Positions 15,270 to 24,176 of a stretch of 64,000 nt of DNA are shown here, one piece after another. Each line of letters opens with the position of its first letter. The first letter of the stretch is position 1. This stretch comes from Oscillospiraceae bacterium. Lineage in GTDB: Bacteria; Bacillota; Clostridia; Oscillospirales; Oscillospiraceae. A program made the position numbers and the translations under genes. The notes under the pieces are model-generated. The model saw only the letters and a program-made list of their open reading frames with translations. It was not told where the DNA came from and did no database searches. Location: NCBI GenBank assembly GCA_022846095.1, contig AP025583.1, positions 496,001 to 560,000 on the forward strand, read 5' to 3'.

Positions 15270-16319
15270 TTAAATCGTGGAGAGAATCAGCGACCGGCAG
15301 GGGTTGCCCAACGCCGTCCAAAGCTGCTGATCCTCAACCACACAGATACTGCAGTAGGCCGTGGTGGCGTCTTCGCCGCCGTGGCGGCAGATAGCGCCTT
15401 TACTGCCACCCTCGTGGTCGGAGGCAATCTGCAAAAGGTCCTGAAAGCGCAGTGTGCCCCGGCGCTGCGTGAGGAACTCCATGCCCCTGCGGTAGCGGTT
15501 GTAGGTGGAGGGGTACATCCCGGGGGGCGGATTGTACTGCTTCTGCAGCGCGCTGTGGAAATGGTTGGTGCGCATGAGCAGGCCCTGCTCCGATTCGACA
15601 ACCGCAATGCCGGTCTCCGTAGTCTCAATACATACGGCCCGCTCCTTGTCCACGCCGAACACGTTGAGACGGAAGGCATTGAGCTTATGCTTCTCCTCCA
15701 TGTAGGCGATTACGTCGTCTACGTTCCTGCACTCCTGAAGCAAGTAGTTCTGATTAATCGCCACGTTGATGTGGCTGGTGTTGTTGGGCAGGGGTTTGTG
15801 GGGCGAGTTGCCGCTGGTGGTTGAGACGGCCAGACCGAAGTTGTTGATGCCGCTGCCCGGCCAGAGTACGGTACCGGCGGGATCCACTTCGCAGGTGGTG
15901 ATCCCGTTGGGGTATTCCCGGTGGAGCACGACGTGGTGGAAATAGGTCCCGATGTCCCGGTTTTTGACCACATAGGTTTTGCCGTCCAACGTGGCCGGGC
16001 CGTGGGCAATAATGGTGGTGCAATCCTGGGGCAGGCTCTCCGTGACAAAGAAGAGCTGGATATTCAACAGGAAAATGTCGCGCAGGGGGATACCGGAGCC
16101 CTCCGCGATCCCCTGCAGCTCCTCGTACGTGTCGGGCCGGTCATGCCGAATAAAATCAGCGTTCAGTTGGACGTATTTGCGGTAGACATCAAAATTGACC
16201 TTTTTTTGGTCGATGACGATATGCCTGACAGCCTCGATATTTTTGCGGATCAGATCCACGGTGGCTGCGCCGTGGGCCTTGCCCTGTTCGTAAGGTGTGC
16301 CCTTGAGATGTATCAGCAA
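15270..16319 (-). CDS. C45-family Ntn hydrolase (acyl-CoA:6-APA acyltransferase-like)
   Basis: This 349-aa protein uses a TTG start after TAGGAGGGATATTGAC. It shows the C45 pattern: a pro-segment (about residues 1-99), the autocatalytic Cys100 in DCTTIIAHG, then VKNRDIGTY and, further on, the Asn-rich region of the Ntn core. Relatives include isopenicillin-N acyltransferase and many bacterial amidases that cleave or transfer acyl groups on amino-acid amides. With no signal peptide it acts in the cytosol. It leads the operon and is divergent from the RpiR regulator. With the opine dehydrogenase and the peptide-type importer nearby, hydrolysis of an imported amide conjugate is a reasonable guess. 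Confidence 0.85.
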   Translation of the reverse strand: MLIHLKGTPYEQGKAHGAATVDLIRKNIEAVRHIVIDQKKVNFDVYRKYVQLNADFIRHDRPDTYEELQGIAEGSGIPLRDIFLLNIQLFFVTESLPQDCTTIIAHGPATLDGKTYVVKNRDIGTYFHHVVLHREYPNGITTCEVDPAGTVLWPGSGINNFGLAVSTTSGNSPHKPLPNNTSHINVAINQNYLLQECRNVDDVIAYMEEKHKLNAFRLNVFGVDKERAVCIETTETGIAVVESEQGLLMRTNHFHSALQKQYNPPPGMYPSTYNRYRRGMEFLTQRRGTLRFQDLLQIASDHEGGSKGAICRHGGEDATTAYCSICVVEDQQLWTALGNPCRSLILSTI

Positions 16320-16368
16320 GTCAATATCCCTCCTAAAAAGTAGAAAGTAATAACAAGTAAAAAAATAA

Positions 16369-16390
16369 ATGTTGAAAATCCTTCAAACAT
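16369..16390. promoter_or_regulatory. Putative RpiR operator 1
   Basis: ATGTTGAA (16369-16376) and TTCAAACAT (16382-16390) form an imperfect palindrome just downstream of the leftward -10 element. The block, together with the upstream ACAAGTAAAAA sequence, recurs before the ABC importer operon at 18687. Confidence 0.6.
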
Positions 16391-16419
16391 GTAATATCAT
16401 AGCTTGTAGAGAAAGTCAA
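16391..16419 (-). promoter_or_regulatory. Promoter of the C45/ADH/SDR operon
   Basis: On the minus strand TTGACT (16419-16414), a 17-base spacer and TATTAC (16396-16391) make a good sigma-A promoter. The palindrome at 16369-16390 covers the expected start point, which fits repression. Confidence 0.7.
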
Positions 16420-16447
16420 TAGGGAGACGGTAAAAATGTTGGCGGTA

Positions 16448-16476
16448 TTGACAAAATAAATCCAATTTTGTAAAGT
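16448..16476 (+). promoter_or_regulatory. Promoter of the RpiR/opine dehydrogenase genes
   Basis: TTGACA (16448-16453), a 17-base spacer and TAAAGT (16471-16476) lie 47 bases before the regulator start, back to back with the leftward promoter. Confidence 0.65.
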
Positions 16477-16522
16477 AGTACTGGCGTAAGGCGGAAAAAT
16501 AAACCAGTTAGGGGGAAGGTAA

Positions 16523-17461
16523 ATGGAGGAGCAAAAAAACGCGGGGGTCCCGGAGGATACCTTTGAGGGGAGGCTGAAAAAGGCCCATCTGACCAGGAGC
16601 GGGCGGGAAATCGCCCAATATCTGCTGGATAATCTGCTGAAGGTAAGCTGTATGACGGCCACCAGTATCGCACAGGAGCTGAATATCAGCGACGTCACGG
16701 TAATCCGATTCGCCCGTTCCCTGGGCTACGAAGGCTATAACGATATGCAGAAGGCCCTGCAGCAGCGTATGTTTGACTATATGGAGAACAGTCAGCCCCT
16801 GTTGGCTTACCCCTCTCTTGTGCTGCAGGTGAATATGGACGCCAGCTCCAACAGCAGCATGGTGGAGCTGGCGGTCAACAACGAGGTCAAAAACCTGGGT
16901 AAATTCGCAGAGCGCAACCAGGAGGAGATTTTTATCAGGGCGGCCGACCTCGTGCTCGCAAGCCGCCGGAAGGTGGTATTCGGCGTGCGCGGCAGCGCGG
17001 CCATGGCCTTCTCCTTCAGCATGCGTCTGCGCTATCTTGTGGACGACGTGTTCCATACCATCTACGCGGATCCCAACGACAGCTATGCGCTCTATACGCT
17101 GACGGATCAGGACTGCCTGGTGGTATTCGGCTTTGTCAACTACCCCCAGGCCACTATAGACGCAGTGGATTTGGCCAAGGAGCGGGGGGCGAAAATTGTC
17201 GTCTTTACTGATCTGGAGACCTCGCCGCTGGCCAACCGGGCTGATGTGGTTATTATTTGCTCGGTATCGGGCATCAGCTTCAGCAGCTATACCATGCCGA
17301 TGCTGGCCTCAGAAATTGTGGCCGCGAATATTGCCAAGCGCATCGGGCCGGCCGCCGAGGTGCGAAACCAGGCGATGGTGGACAACCTGCGGGACAGAAA
17401 GTATTTTTCCCCGCCTATCGGGCGGAACCACATCATTGAGGATGCACAGGATAAGCCGTAG
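16523..17461 (+). CDS. MurR/RpiR-family transcriptional regulator
   Basis: The 312-aa protein has an N-terminal HTH_6 domain (SCMTATSIAQELNISDVTVI, then RFARSLGYEGYNDMQKAL; about residues 45-85). A C-terminal SIS domain (about 130-290) begins near VVFGVRGSAAMAF and carries IVVFTDLETSPLANRADVVI. RpiR proteins sense phosphorylated sugars or related ligands through the SIS domain. It is divergent from the C45 operon and 12 bases upstream of the opine dehydrogenase gene. Two copies of a GTTGAA...TTC palindrome, one in this divergent region and one before the importer, are its likely targets. The ligand is unknown; a sugar-acid phosphate or an opine-derived product would fit. Confidence 0.9.
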   Translation: MEEQKNAGVPEDTFEGRLKKAHLTRSGREIAQYLLDNLLKVSCMTATSIAQELNISDVTVIRFARSLGYEGYNDMQKALQQRMFDYMENSQPLLAYPSLVLQVNMDASSNSSMVELAVNNEVKNLGKFAERNQEEIFIRAADLVLASRRKVVFGVRGSAAMAFSFSMRLRYLVDDVFHTIYADPNDSYALYTLTDQDCLVVFGFVNYPQATIDAVDLAKERGAKIVVFTDLETSPLANRADVVIICSVSGISFSSYTMPMLASEIVAANIAKRIGPAAEVRNQAMVDNLRDRKYFSPPIGRNHIIEDAQDKP

Positions 17462-17473
17462 GGAGGTGCTAAG

Positions 17474-18511
17474 ATGAAATTTGCAGTAATAGGAATCGGA
17501 AAGACGGGACAGGCCATGGCCGGGTACCTGATGAGCCGTGGGCATGACGTGGTGCTGTGGGATCGCAGGCGTGAAAAGGCAAATACCGTAAAGGCGGTGG
17601 GGCTAAGGGTGTCCGGTGAAGTGGACGGCTATTTCCGCCCTTACGCCACCACCGATTTGGCGGAGGCCGTGGGGGAGGCCGATTATGTGCTGGTGATGAC
17701 GGTGGCCGCAGGCCATCTGCCGGTTGCGCGCGGGCTCTCGGGCAGCCTCCGCGCCGGCTGCCGGATTCTAATCCTCAACGGCAACTGGGGCGCCCTGGAG
17801 TTTTATGACGAGCTACATGCGGAGCTGCTGGAAAAGAGCATCGTTCTGGCTGAAACCGGAGGAATGCCATTAATTAGCGACTCGGATGGGATCGGTACAT
17901 GCGTACTCAAGAAAATCAAAAATGAAATGAGCCTGGCCGCGATTCCGGCCGGGGACGCCGTACCCCTGGCAGAGGAGCTGAGGGAGGTGTTCCCGTTCCT
18001 GAGTCCGGCCAGGAACGTGGTGGAGACATCCATCAACAACACCAACCCCATCCTGCATGCACCTATTGCACTGCTAAATATTTCTAGGATTGAAAACGGC
18101 GAGGACTATACCTTCTACGGCGACGCCGCCAGCAGATTGGTGCTTTCTTACGTAGAACGGGCCGACCGGGAGCGGATTGAGATTGCGCAACGGGCGGGCG
18201 CGGCGGGGCAGAGCGCGCTGGAGATCCTGAACAGCTTCTGGCCCACGCAGCACGATAACCTCTATGACGCGGTGAAGGGGAACGACACCTATATGGCGGG
18301 CAAGGGGCCGGTTGATCTGAATTACCGCTATATCACGGAAGACGTACCCTATGGGCTGGCCCCCGTCGTGCGGCTGGGCCGTGCCCTGGGGGTGGAGGCA
18401 CCGTACCTGGAAGCCGTGGTGCGGCTCTACAGCCTGCTGTTTCAGCGGGATTTCCTTCAGGAGGGGCCGAGTATCGAGGCGGATCTTTTGGAGGAAGCAG
18501 TGCAAGGGTAG
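17474..18511 (+). CDS. Opine (octopine/nopaline) dehydrogenase-family protein
   Basis: The 345-aa protein has an N-terminal NAD(P) Rossmann fold (GIGKTGQAMAGYL, 7-19). Its C-terminal domain carries the family motif NTNPILHAPIALLN and then the catalytic-region histidine of octopine dehydrogenases (PF02317 type). Such enzymes reversibly condense an amino acid with a 2-keto acid through reductive amination; in a catabolic setting they may split an opine oxidatively. It is transcribed with the RpiR regulator and ends at a strong terminator. It lies just before a peptide/opine-type ABC importer, which supports a catabolic role on an imported substrate. Related ketopantoate reductase-like enzymes are an alternative. 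Confidence 0.85.
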   Translation: MKFAVIGIGKTGQAMAGYLMSRGHDVVLWDRRREKANTVKAVGLRVSGEVDGYFRPYATTDLAEAVGEADYVLVMTVAAGHLPVARGLSGSLRAGCRILILNGNWGALEFYDELHAELLEKSIVLAETGGMPLISDSDGIGTCVLKKIKNEMSLAAIPAGDAVPLAEELREVFPFLSPARNVVETSINNTNPILHAPIALLNISRIENGEDYTFYGDAASRLVLSYVERADRERIEIAQRAGAAGQSALEILNSFWPTQHDNLYDAVKGNDTYMAGKGPVDLNYRYITEDVPYGLAPVVRLGRALGVEAPYLEAVVRLYSLLFQRDFLQEGPSIEADLLEEAVQG

Positions 18512-18528
18512 CGATATTAGATAGATGT

Positions 18529-18564
18529 AAAAATCCCTGTAGACAGCCGTCTACGGGGATTTTT
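18529..18564 (+). terminator. Rho-independent terminator after opine dehydrogenase
   Basis: AAAAATCCCTGTAGAC (18529-18544), AGCC loop, GTCTACGGGGATTTTT (18549-18564). It closes the RpiR/opine dehydrogenase transcript. Confidence 0.9.
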
Positions 18565-18619
18565 CTATAATTTACACCACAGCAGCGGCGAATTATTTTT
18601 CAATTTGCACAAAAAGGTA

Positions 18620-18648
18620 TTGACAATTGGTGTCGAATCCTGTAGGTT
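18620..18648 (+). promoter_or_regulatory. Promoter of the ABC importer operon
   Basis: TTGACA (18620-18625), a 17-base spacer and a weak TAGGTT (18643-18648). The putative RpiR operator at 18687-18702 lies downstream, in the leader. Confidence 0.55.
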
Positions 18649-18686
18649 ATAGGAAAGTAGAACAAATTAACAAGTAAAAATTAGAA

Positions 18687-18702
18687 TGTTGAAACTTCGA
18701 CA
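18687..18702. promoter_or_regulatory. Putative RpiR operator 2
   Basis: TGTTGAAACTTCGACA is a near-perfect 7-2-7 palindrome. The block GTAGAA...TTAACAAGTAAAAA...AATGTTGAAA (18657-18693) resembles that of 16340-16376, so both promoters are probably controlled by the RpiR protein. Confidence 0.6.
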
Positions 18703-18723
18703 AAGAACAGGAGGCATAGAATT

Positions 18724-20304
18724 ATGAAAAAGGCTCACGTCCCTGCGCGGATCGCCGCTACGCTCTTGTCATTCACACTTCTGGCCGGCTGCGGACCCGC
18801 CGCCACGCCCGGCGCCGCCGACCCCGCCAGCGCGCAGCCCGGCGCCCAGGGCGAGGCCCCCGGCGCGGCTAAAACCACGCTGACCATTGGCGAGCGCCAG
18901 GAGATCCAGGGCAGCATCCCCTATGATCTCGGAACGTCCACGACCTCCGCCTTTGAAAAAATTTACGACGCACTCACGGAGCGCGACGCCTCCGGCGCCG
19001 TAATCCCATCCGTGGCGAAATCCTGGGAGGCTGAAAGCGACACCGCATGGCTCTTCCACCTGGAGGAGGGGATTAAGTTTACCGACGGTGAGGAACTCAA
19101 CGCCGACGCGGTTTGCTTCACCTGGGAGGTCCTCTCTACTTGGGATACCGGCTGGGGCAATATCAACGATCTGCTCACCGTAATCGACAGCATCGAGAAG
19201 GTGGACGATTACACCGTACGGGTGAACACCATTATCCCCTTCGGCAATCTGCCGCTGCGGATGACCATGTTCCGGGTGCTGCCCCCCGAGTACACCAAGG
19301 AGGTGGGGGTGGAGGGTCTCCGGGAGCAGCCGCTGGGCTCCGGACCCTATAAATACGTGGAATTCTCCCTGGGTGAGCACTACTCCTTCACGGCGAACCC
19401 TGACCACTGGCGCGGCGAACCCGCCATTAAGGATATTACCTATGTGCAGATCCCGGATGCCTCAGCCCGTATCATGGCATTGGAGGCCGGGGACGTGGAT
19501 TTAATCAACGACGTGCCCATCAGCCAGATAGAACAGCTTGAATCCAAGCCCGGCATCACAGTGGCTGCGGTGCCCTCCACGTTCACCTATTTCGCCCAGT
19601 TTAACACCTATTTTAACGAGGCGCTCCAGGACGTGCGTGTGCGCCGGGCGCTGACCATGGCGGTGGACGTGGATCAGATTATCGATAAGGTATTCTTGGG
19701 CTATGCCAAGAAGGTGAACACTCCCATTTGCAGCCAGGCCTATGACTTTTATGACCCCTCTATCGAGCGGGAGCCCTATGATCCCGGAGCGGCGAAGGAA
19801 CTGCTGGCGGAAGCCGGCTATGCCGACGGCCTGACCCTGGACCTGGTTATCAACCCCGACACCTATGGATTGGTAGACACGGCCCAGATTATAGCGGCCC
19901 AGTTGGCCGAGATCGGCGTGACCATTAACGTGGTGGAGAAGGAAGCCGGCATTATCCGGCAGCAGTATGCCACCAACGAGGTGGGCGACATCGTCATCAC
20001 GGGCACAGGCGGAACCCAGGGCGACTGCGGCCTGGTGACAAGTATCGCATTTAGCCCCGAGGGGCGGTATTCGGTGTGGGGCGACACCCAACTGGAGGAG
20101 ATGCGCATCCGCTGTGAGTCCTGTGTGAATAAAGACGAACAGGCCGGGCTGTACAGTCAGCTGCAGCAGATGGCGAAGGATCAGTGCCCCGCTATCCCCC
20201 TGTGGCAGTCCTACAACGTATACGCATACAATTCCGCACTCCGGGGCTGGGAGCCCCACGCCACCAGCCTGACCATCATGCGCGACGCTTACTGGGCCGA
20301 GTAA
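18724..20304 (+). CDS. ABC transporter substrate-binding lipoprotein, SBP family 5
   Basis: The 526-aa protein begins with a lipoprotein signal peptide (lipobox LAGC, Cys23) and an Ala/Pro-rich linker. It continues with family-5 landmarks: IPYDLGTSTTSAFEKIYDAL, PSVAKSWE, DAVCFTWEVL, GSGPYKYVEF, VRRALTMAVD and AKELLAEAGY. These proteins bind oligopeptides, opines, nickel complexes or glycosides outside the membrane. It is first in an importer operon with two permeases and two ATPases. The nearby opine dehydrogenase and C45 hydrolase favour an amide or opine-like ligand over a plain dipeptide. A large stem-loop follows the stop codon and may let this gene be made in excess. Confidence 0.95.
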   Translation: MKKAHVPARIAATLLSFTLLAGCGPAATPGAADPASAQPGAQGEAPGAAKTTLTIGERQEIQGSIPYDLGTSTTSAFEKIYDALTERDASGAVIPSVAKSWEAESDTAWLFHLEEGIKFTDGEELNADAVCFTWEVLSTWDTGWGNINDLLTVIDSIEKVDDYTVRVNTIIPFGNLPLRMTMFRVLPPEYTKEVGVEGLREQPLGSGPYKYVEFSLGEHYSFTANPDHWRGEPAIKDITYVQIPDASARIMALEAGDVDLINDVPISQIEQLESKPGITVAAVPSTFTYFAQFNTYFNEALQDVRVRRALTMAVDVDQIIDKVFLGYAKKVNTPICSQAYDFYDPSIEREPYDPGAAKELLAEAGYADGLTLDLVINPDTYGLVDTAQIIAAQLAEIGVTINVVEKEAGIIRQQYATNEVGDIVITGTGGTQGDCGLVTSIAFSPEGRYSVWGDTQLEEMRIRCESCVNKDEQAGLYSQLQQMAKDQCPAIPLWQSYNVYAYNSALRGWEPHATSLTIMRDAYWAE

Positions 20305-20312
20305 CAACCCCC

Positions 20313-20350
20313 GCTGTTTGGGGCGGCGGTGCGCCGCCGCCCCAAACAGC
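20313..20350 (+). terminator. Intra-operon stem-loop between binding protein and permease genes
   Basis: GCTGTTTGGGGCGGCG (20313-20328) pairs perfectly with CGCCGCCCCAAACAGC (20335-20350) around a 6-base loop. No T-run follows, so it is more likely an mRNA-stabilising or attenuating hairpin than a full stop. Confidence 0.7.
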
Positions 20351-20381
20351 CCGGTGATACGGAGATTGGGAGGGAACACGT

Positions 20382-21299
20382 GTGTTTCGCTATATCTTAA
20401 AACGGCTCGGCCAATCGATTATCGTTCTTTTGGGCGTCACGCTGGTGGTCTTTGTAGTCATGAACCTGACGGGCGATCCGCTGGACTTCATCCTGCCGCC
20501 AGGCACACCGCCGGAGGTCTACGACCGGTACGAAAAGGAGCTGGGCTACGACCAGCCGATTGCCGTACAGTACGGCCGCTTCCTCATCAACGCGGTACAG
20601 GGGGATTTCGGCGAGTCCCACTACTATAAAAAGCCCGCCATGGAGGTGGTGCTCTCACGGGTGCCCGCCACCCTCCAGCTTGCCCTGACGGCGCTGGGAC
20701 TGTCAATTCTGGTTGGAATCCCCCTGGGAGTGCTGGCGGCCATCAAGCGGGGAACGCCGCTGGATGCCTCCATCCGCTTTGTGGCCCTGCTGGGCCAGTG
20801 CGTGCCCATCTTCTGGCTGGGCATGGTGCTGATGCTGGTATTCAGTATTATGCTGAGGTGGCTTCCAACCTATGGAAACGGCTCGCTGAAGCATCTGATT
20901 CTCCCTGCGGTGGCGCTGTCGGCCTACTCCTGCGCCAGTATAGCGCGGCTGGTCCGCTCCGGCATGATCGATGTGCTGGGCCAGGAGTATATCACCGTAG
21001 CGCGGGCCAAGGGCGTACGTGAGCTGGCCGTTATCATGAAGCACGCCTTTAAAAACAGCCTGAGTTCCGTGCTCACCATTCTAGGGCTGCAGATGGCCTC
21101 GCTGCTGGGTGGCTCGCTGGTGACGGAGACCGTTTTCTCTTGGCCCGGGCTGGGCCGGCTGCTTCAGCAGGCGGTGCTTAACCGCGATTTCACGGTGGTG
21201 GAGGCGGTGGTCTGCCTCATCGCCTGCACCTTCGTGCTGGTGAACCTGCTGGTGGATATTTTCTATGCCGTTATCAATCCCCGCATCAAATATCAGTAG
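20382..21299 (+). CDS. ABC transporter permease, DppB/OppB type
   Basis: The GTG start follows GGAGGGAACACGT. The 305-aa protein has the DppB pattern: MFRYILKRLGQSIIVLLGVT and the first membrane helix, a large extracytoplasmic loop (LDFILPPGTPPEVYDRYEK), and five more helices. The EAA loop contains YITVARAKG followed by MKHAFKNSL, which contacts the ATPase. It forms the pore with the next gene's product. Its gene order (SBP, B, C, D, F) is the standard dpp order. Confidence 0.95.
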   Translation: MFRYILKRLGQSIIVLLGVTLVVFVVMNLTGDPLDFILPPGTPPEVYDRYEKELGYDQPIAVQYGRFLINAVQGDFGESHYYKKPAMEVVLSRVPATLQLALTALGLSILVGIPLGVLAAIKRGTPLDASIRFVALLGQCVPIFWLGMVLMLVFSIMLRWLPTYGNGSLKHLILPAVALSAYSCASIARLVRSGMIDVLGQEYITVARAKGVRELAVIMKHAFKNSLSSVLTILGLQMASLLGGSLVTETVFSWPGLGRLLQQAVLNRDFTVVEAVVCLIACTFVLVNLLVDIFYAVINPRIKYQ

Positions 21300-21315
21300 A
21301 AAGGGGGACGGATTT

Positions 21316-22158
21316 ATGTTGGCGCATCTGCGCAAAAGTGCTTCCGGTGTGTTTGGCTTCGTGGTCATTCTCGTTTTCGTCCTCCTGGGGATTTTTTCCG
21401 ACGTAATCAGCCCCTACCCTCCCGATAAGCAGGCGTTGGATCAAAAGCTGCTGCCCATCGCCTGTATGGAGGGCGGGGACAGGGCGCATCCGCTGGGGAC
21501 CGACCAGCTGGGCCGGGATATTCTCTCCCGCCTAATTTACGGCAGCCGGGTTAGTATCCTGATCGCGCTGGGCGGCACCGCCCTTGCGGGCGTTATCGGG
21601 TTTATCATGGGGGCAATCGCAGGCTATTATGGGAAAATTGCGGACACGGTGATAGGCCGCATTATGGACATCAACCTGGCCTTCCCCTTTATCCTGCTGG
21701 GCATTTTCGTGGTCGCCATCCTGGGGGCCGGTGTGGATAAGATTATCCTGATAGCGGGCATCACGGGCTGGGTCCGCTTTGCCCGCGTAGTTCGGGGTGA
21801 GATCCTGTCCATCAAGGAGATGGAGTATGTGGAGGCTATTCGCTCACTTGGCGGGAAGGACAGCCGGATTATCATCAGGCACATCCTGCCCAACCTGGTC
21901 AGCCCCTTCACGGTAATCGCCACGCTGGATTTGGCCAAGGTCATTCTGATGGAGGCATCACTGAGCTACTTGGGTATGGGCGTGCCGCCCCAGGTGCCCA
22001 CCTGGGGGCGTATGCTGGCCGAGAGCAGCAATTACCTGCAGTCGGCCGCCCATCTGGTCATCCTCCCGGGTCTCACCATCAGCCTGCTGGTGCTGGGCGT
22101 AAATCTGTTTGGTGACTGGCTGCGCGACTTTATGGATCCAAAGCTGGATACCAACTGA
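21316..22158 (+). CDS. ABC transporter permease, DppC/OppC type
   Basis: The start at 21316 (MLAHLRKSASGVFGF) follows AAAGGGGGACGGATTT; an upstream in-frame ATG lies inside the previous gene and lacks a site. The product is 280 aa with six predicted helices, the HPLGTDQLGRDILSRLIYGS motif typical of OppC_N/BPD proteins, and an EAA loop (YVEAIRSLGGKD...IRHILPN). It is the second pore subunit of the importer. Confidence 0.95.
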   Translation: MLAHLRKSASGVFGFVVILVFVLLGIFSDVISPYPPDKQALDQKLLPIACMEGGDRAHPLGTDQLGRDILSRLIYGSRVSILIALGGTALAGVIGFIMGAIAGYYGKIADTVIGRIMDINLAFPFILLGIFVVAILGAGVDKIILIAGITGWVRFARVVRGEILSIKEMEYVEAIRSLGGKDSRIIIRHILPNLVSPFTVIATLDLAKVILMEASLSYLGMGVPPQVPTWGRMLAESSNYLQSAAHLVILPGLTISLLVLGVNLFGDWLRDFMDPKLDTN

Positions 22159-22174
22159 GAAGGAGGATACTACC

Positions 22175-23140
22175 ATGGAACCAGCTATTCTCTCCGTGCG
22201 GGACCTCTCCATCCGCTTTGACACCAAGTACGGCACGGCAAACGCTGTGGATAAGGTGAGCTTTGATATCCTCCAGAATCAGAAGGTGGGAATTGTGGGA
22301 GAGTCCGGCTGCGGTAAGAGCATCGTATGCAAGTCGCTGCTGCAGCTGCTCCCGAAGACCGCCCATGTCAGCGGGACGGCGATGTACGGAGGCAGGGACA
22401 TCTTCGCCATGAGCCGGAAGGAAATGTACGGGATCCGGGGCAAGGAGATCTCGATGATTTTCCAGGAGCCTATGACATCTCTGAATCCCCTGTATACAAT
22501 TGGAAACCAGCTCACCGAGACAATCCGGCTCCATCAGAGGGTAAGCAGGGCCGAGGCTGTGGAACGGGCGCTGGAGATGCTCCGCCTGGTGAACATCCCA
22601 TCCCCGGAACAGCGGCTGAAGCAGTACCCCTTTGAAATGTCAGGTGGTATGCGCCAGCGGATTATGATTGCAATCGCCCTGGCCTGTAATCCACATATCC
22701 TAATAGCGGACGAGCCCACCACGGCGCTGGATGTGACCATCCAGGCCCAGATACTGGAACTGATTAACCACCTGAACCGGGAGCTGGAAACCGCCCTGAT
22801 CCTGATTACCCATGATTTGGGCGTGGTGGCCGAGACGGTGGATACGGTCATCGTCATGTACGCCGGGCATATTGTGGAGCACGCCCGCGTGGAAGAGCTC
22901 TTTGAGCACCCGATGCACCCCTATACCAAGGGGCTGCTGGAGGCTATGCCGAAGCTGGATGGCGAGCGCGGTGAGCTGCACACCATCCCGGGCACGGTGC
23001 CGGCTATCTACGAGATGCCTGCGGGCTGCCGCTTTCAGAACCGCTGCCCCTGTAAAACGGAAAAATGCTCAGCCCAATGCCCCCCGCTGTTTGGAACAGA
23101 GGGCCACCAGGTGAAATGCTGGATGTACGAGGAGAGGTGA
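22175..23140 (+). CDS. ABC transporter ATP-binding protein, DppD/OppD type
   Basis: The start at 22175 follows GAAGGAGGATACTACC. The 321-aa ATPase has Walker [10 protein letters not shown]-loop [12 protein letters not shown], signature MSGGMRQR, Walker [12 protein letters not shown] and H-loop LITHD. It ends with the oligo_HPY C-terminal region ([11 protein letters not shown]...[11 protein letters not shown]), whose cysteines are typical of Opp/Dpp ATPases and may hold an Fe-S cluster in some relatives. It pairs with the following ATPase to drive uptake. Confidence 0.95.
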   Translation: MEPAILSVRDLSIRFDTKYGTANAVDKVSFDILQNQKVGIVGESGCGKSIVCKSLLQLLPKTAHVSGTAMYGGRDIFAMSRKEMYGIRGKEISMIFQEPMTSLNPLYTIGNQLTETIRLHQRVSRAEAVERALEMLRLVNIPSPEQRLKQYPFEMSGGMRQRIMIAIALACNPHILIADEPTTALDVTIQAQILELINHLNRELETALILITHDLGVVAETVDTVIVMYAGHIVEHARVEELFEHPMHPYTKGLLEAMPKLDGERGELHTIPGTVPAIYEMPAGCRFQNRCPCKTEKCSAQCPPLFGTEGHQVKCWMYEER

Positions 23141-23146
23141 TATGGC

Positions 23147-24145
23147 ATGGAGAACCAGCTCCCGGATCGGGAGGCTCTGCTTTCCGTACGCGGTTTAAAA
23201 AAGTATTTTTCAGTGAAAGGCAGCGGGCTCTTCGAGCCGGACAAAAAGGTTAAAGCGGTGGACGATATCAGCTTCGACCTGCCCGCCGGCAAGACGCTGG
23301 GCCTGGTGGGCGAGTCGGGCTGTGGGAAATCCACGCTGGGGCGCGCCGTCCTCCGTCTGATTGAGCCCACGGGGGGCAGCGTGTTCTTTGAGGGGCAGGA
23401 TGTCCTCGGGCTGGGAAAAGAGGAACTGCGCAAAATGCGCCGCCATTTTCAGATCGTATTTCAGGACCCCTATGCCTCACTGAACCCGCGGATGACAATC
23501 GGCGAGATGGTGGAGGAGCCGTTCCTCATCCAGCATGTAGCGGGGAAAAAAGAGGCGGCGGAGCGGGCCGGCGCGCTGTTGGAGACGGTAGGGCTGCGGC
23601 GCGAGTTTGCCGGACGGCATGCCCACGAGTTTTCGGGCGGCCAGCGCCAGCGTATCAGCATCGCCCGGGCACTGGCGCTCAATCCCAAGCTGCTGGTCTG
23701 CGACGAGAGCGTATCGGCCCTGGACGTGTCGGTGCAGGCGCAGATCATCAATATGATGATGCGCCTGCAGCGGGAGCGGCATCTCGCCTACCTGTTCATA
23801 TCCCATGATCTGCGGGTGGTACGCCACATTTCGGATACCATAGCGGTCATGTACCTGGGCAAGGTGGTGGAGATGGCGGACAGCGAGGAGCTCTTTTCGC
23901 ACACCATGCATCCCTATTCACACTCGCTGCTCTCAGCCATTCCGGCCGCCGATCCGCACCGAAAACGGGAGCGGGCGATCCTGTGCGGGGACGTGCCCAG
24001 TCCGGTTGACCCTCCCAGCGGCTGCCGGTTCCATACCCGCTGCGCCCAGTGCCAGGCGATCTGCAGGGAGCAGGAGCCGGAGCTGCGCGACAATGGCGGC
24101 GGACACTATTGCGCCTGCCATTTTGCGGGACAGTCCGGCGTGTGA
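23147..24145 (+). CDS. ABC transporter ATP-binding protein, DppF/OppF type
   Basis: The 332-aa partner ATPase has Walker [11 protein letters not shown]-loop [14 protein letters not shown], signature FSGGQRQR, Walker [14 protein letters not shown] and H-loop FISHD. A C-terminal oligo_HPY region (HPYSHSLL...[12 protein letters not shown]) follows. It sits six bases after the DppD-like gene. It completes a five-gene importer and is followed by an aldo/keto reductase gene in the same direction. Confidence 0.95.
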   Translation: MENQLPDREALLSVRGLKKYFSVKGSGLFEPDKKVKAVDDISFDLPAGKTLGLVGESGCGKSTLGRAVLRLIEPTGGSVFFEGQDVLGLGKEELRKMRRHFQIVFQDPYASLNPRMTIGEMVEEPFLIQHVAGKKEAAERAGALLETVGLRREFAGRHAHEFSGGQRQRISIARALALNPKLLVCDESVSALDVSVQAQIINMMMRLQRERHLAYLFISHDLRVVRHISDTIAVMYLGKVVEMADSEELFSHTMHPYSHSLLSAIPAADPHRKRERAILCGDVPSPVDPPSGCRFHTRCAQCQAICREQEPELRDNGGGHYCACHFAGQSGV

Positions 24146-24176
24146 CGGACATAATCTAGAAAAGGAAGTAATCAAC

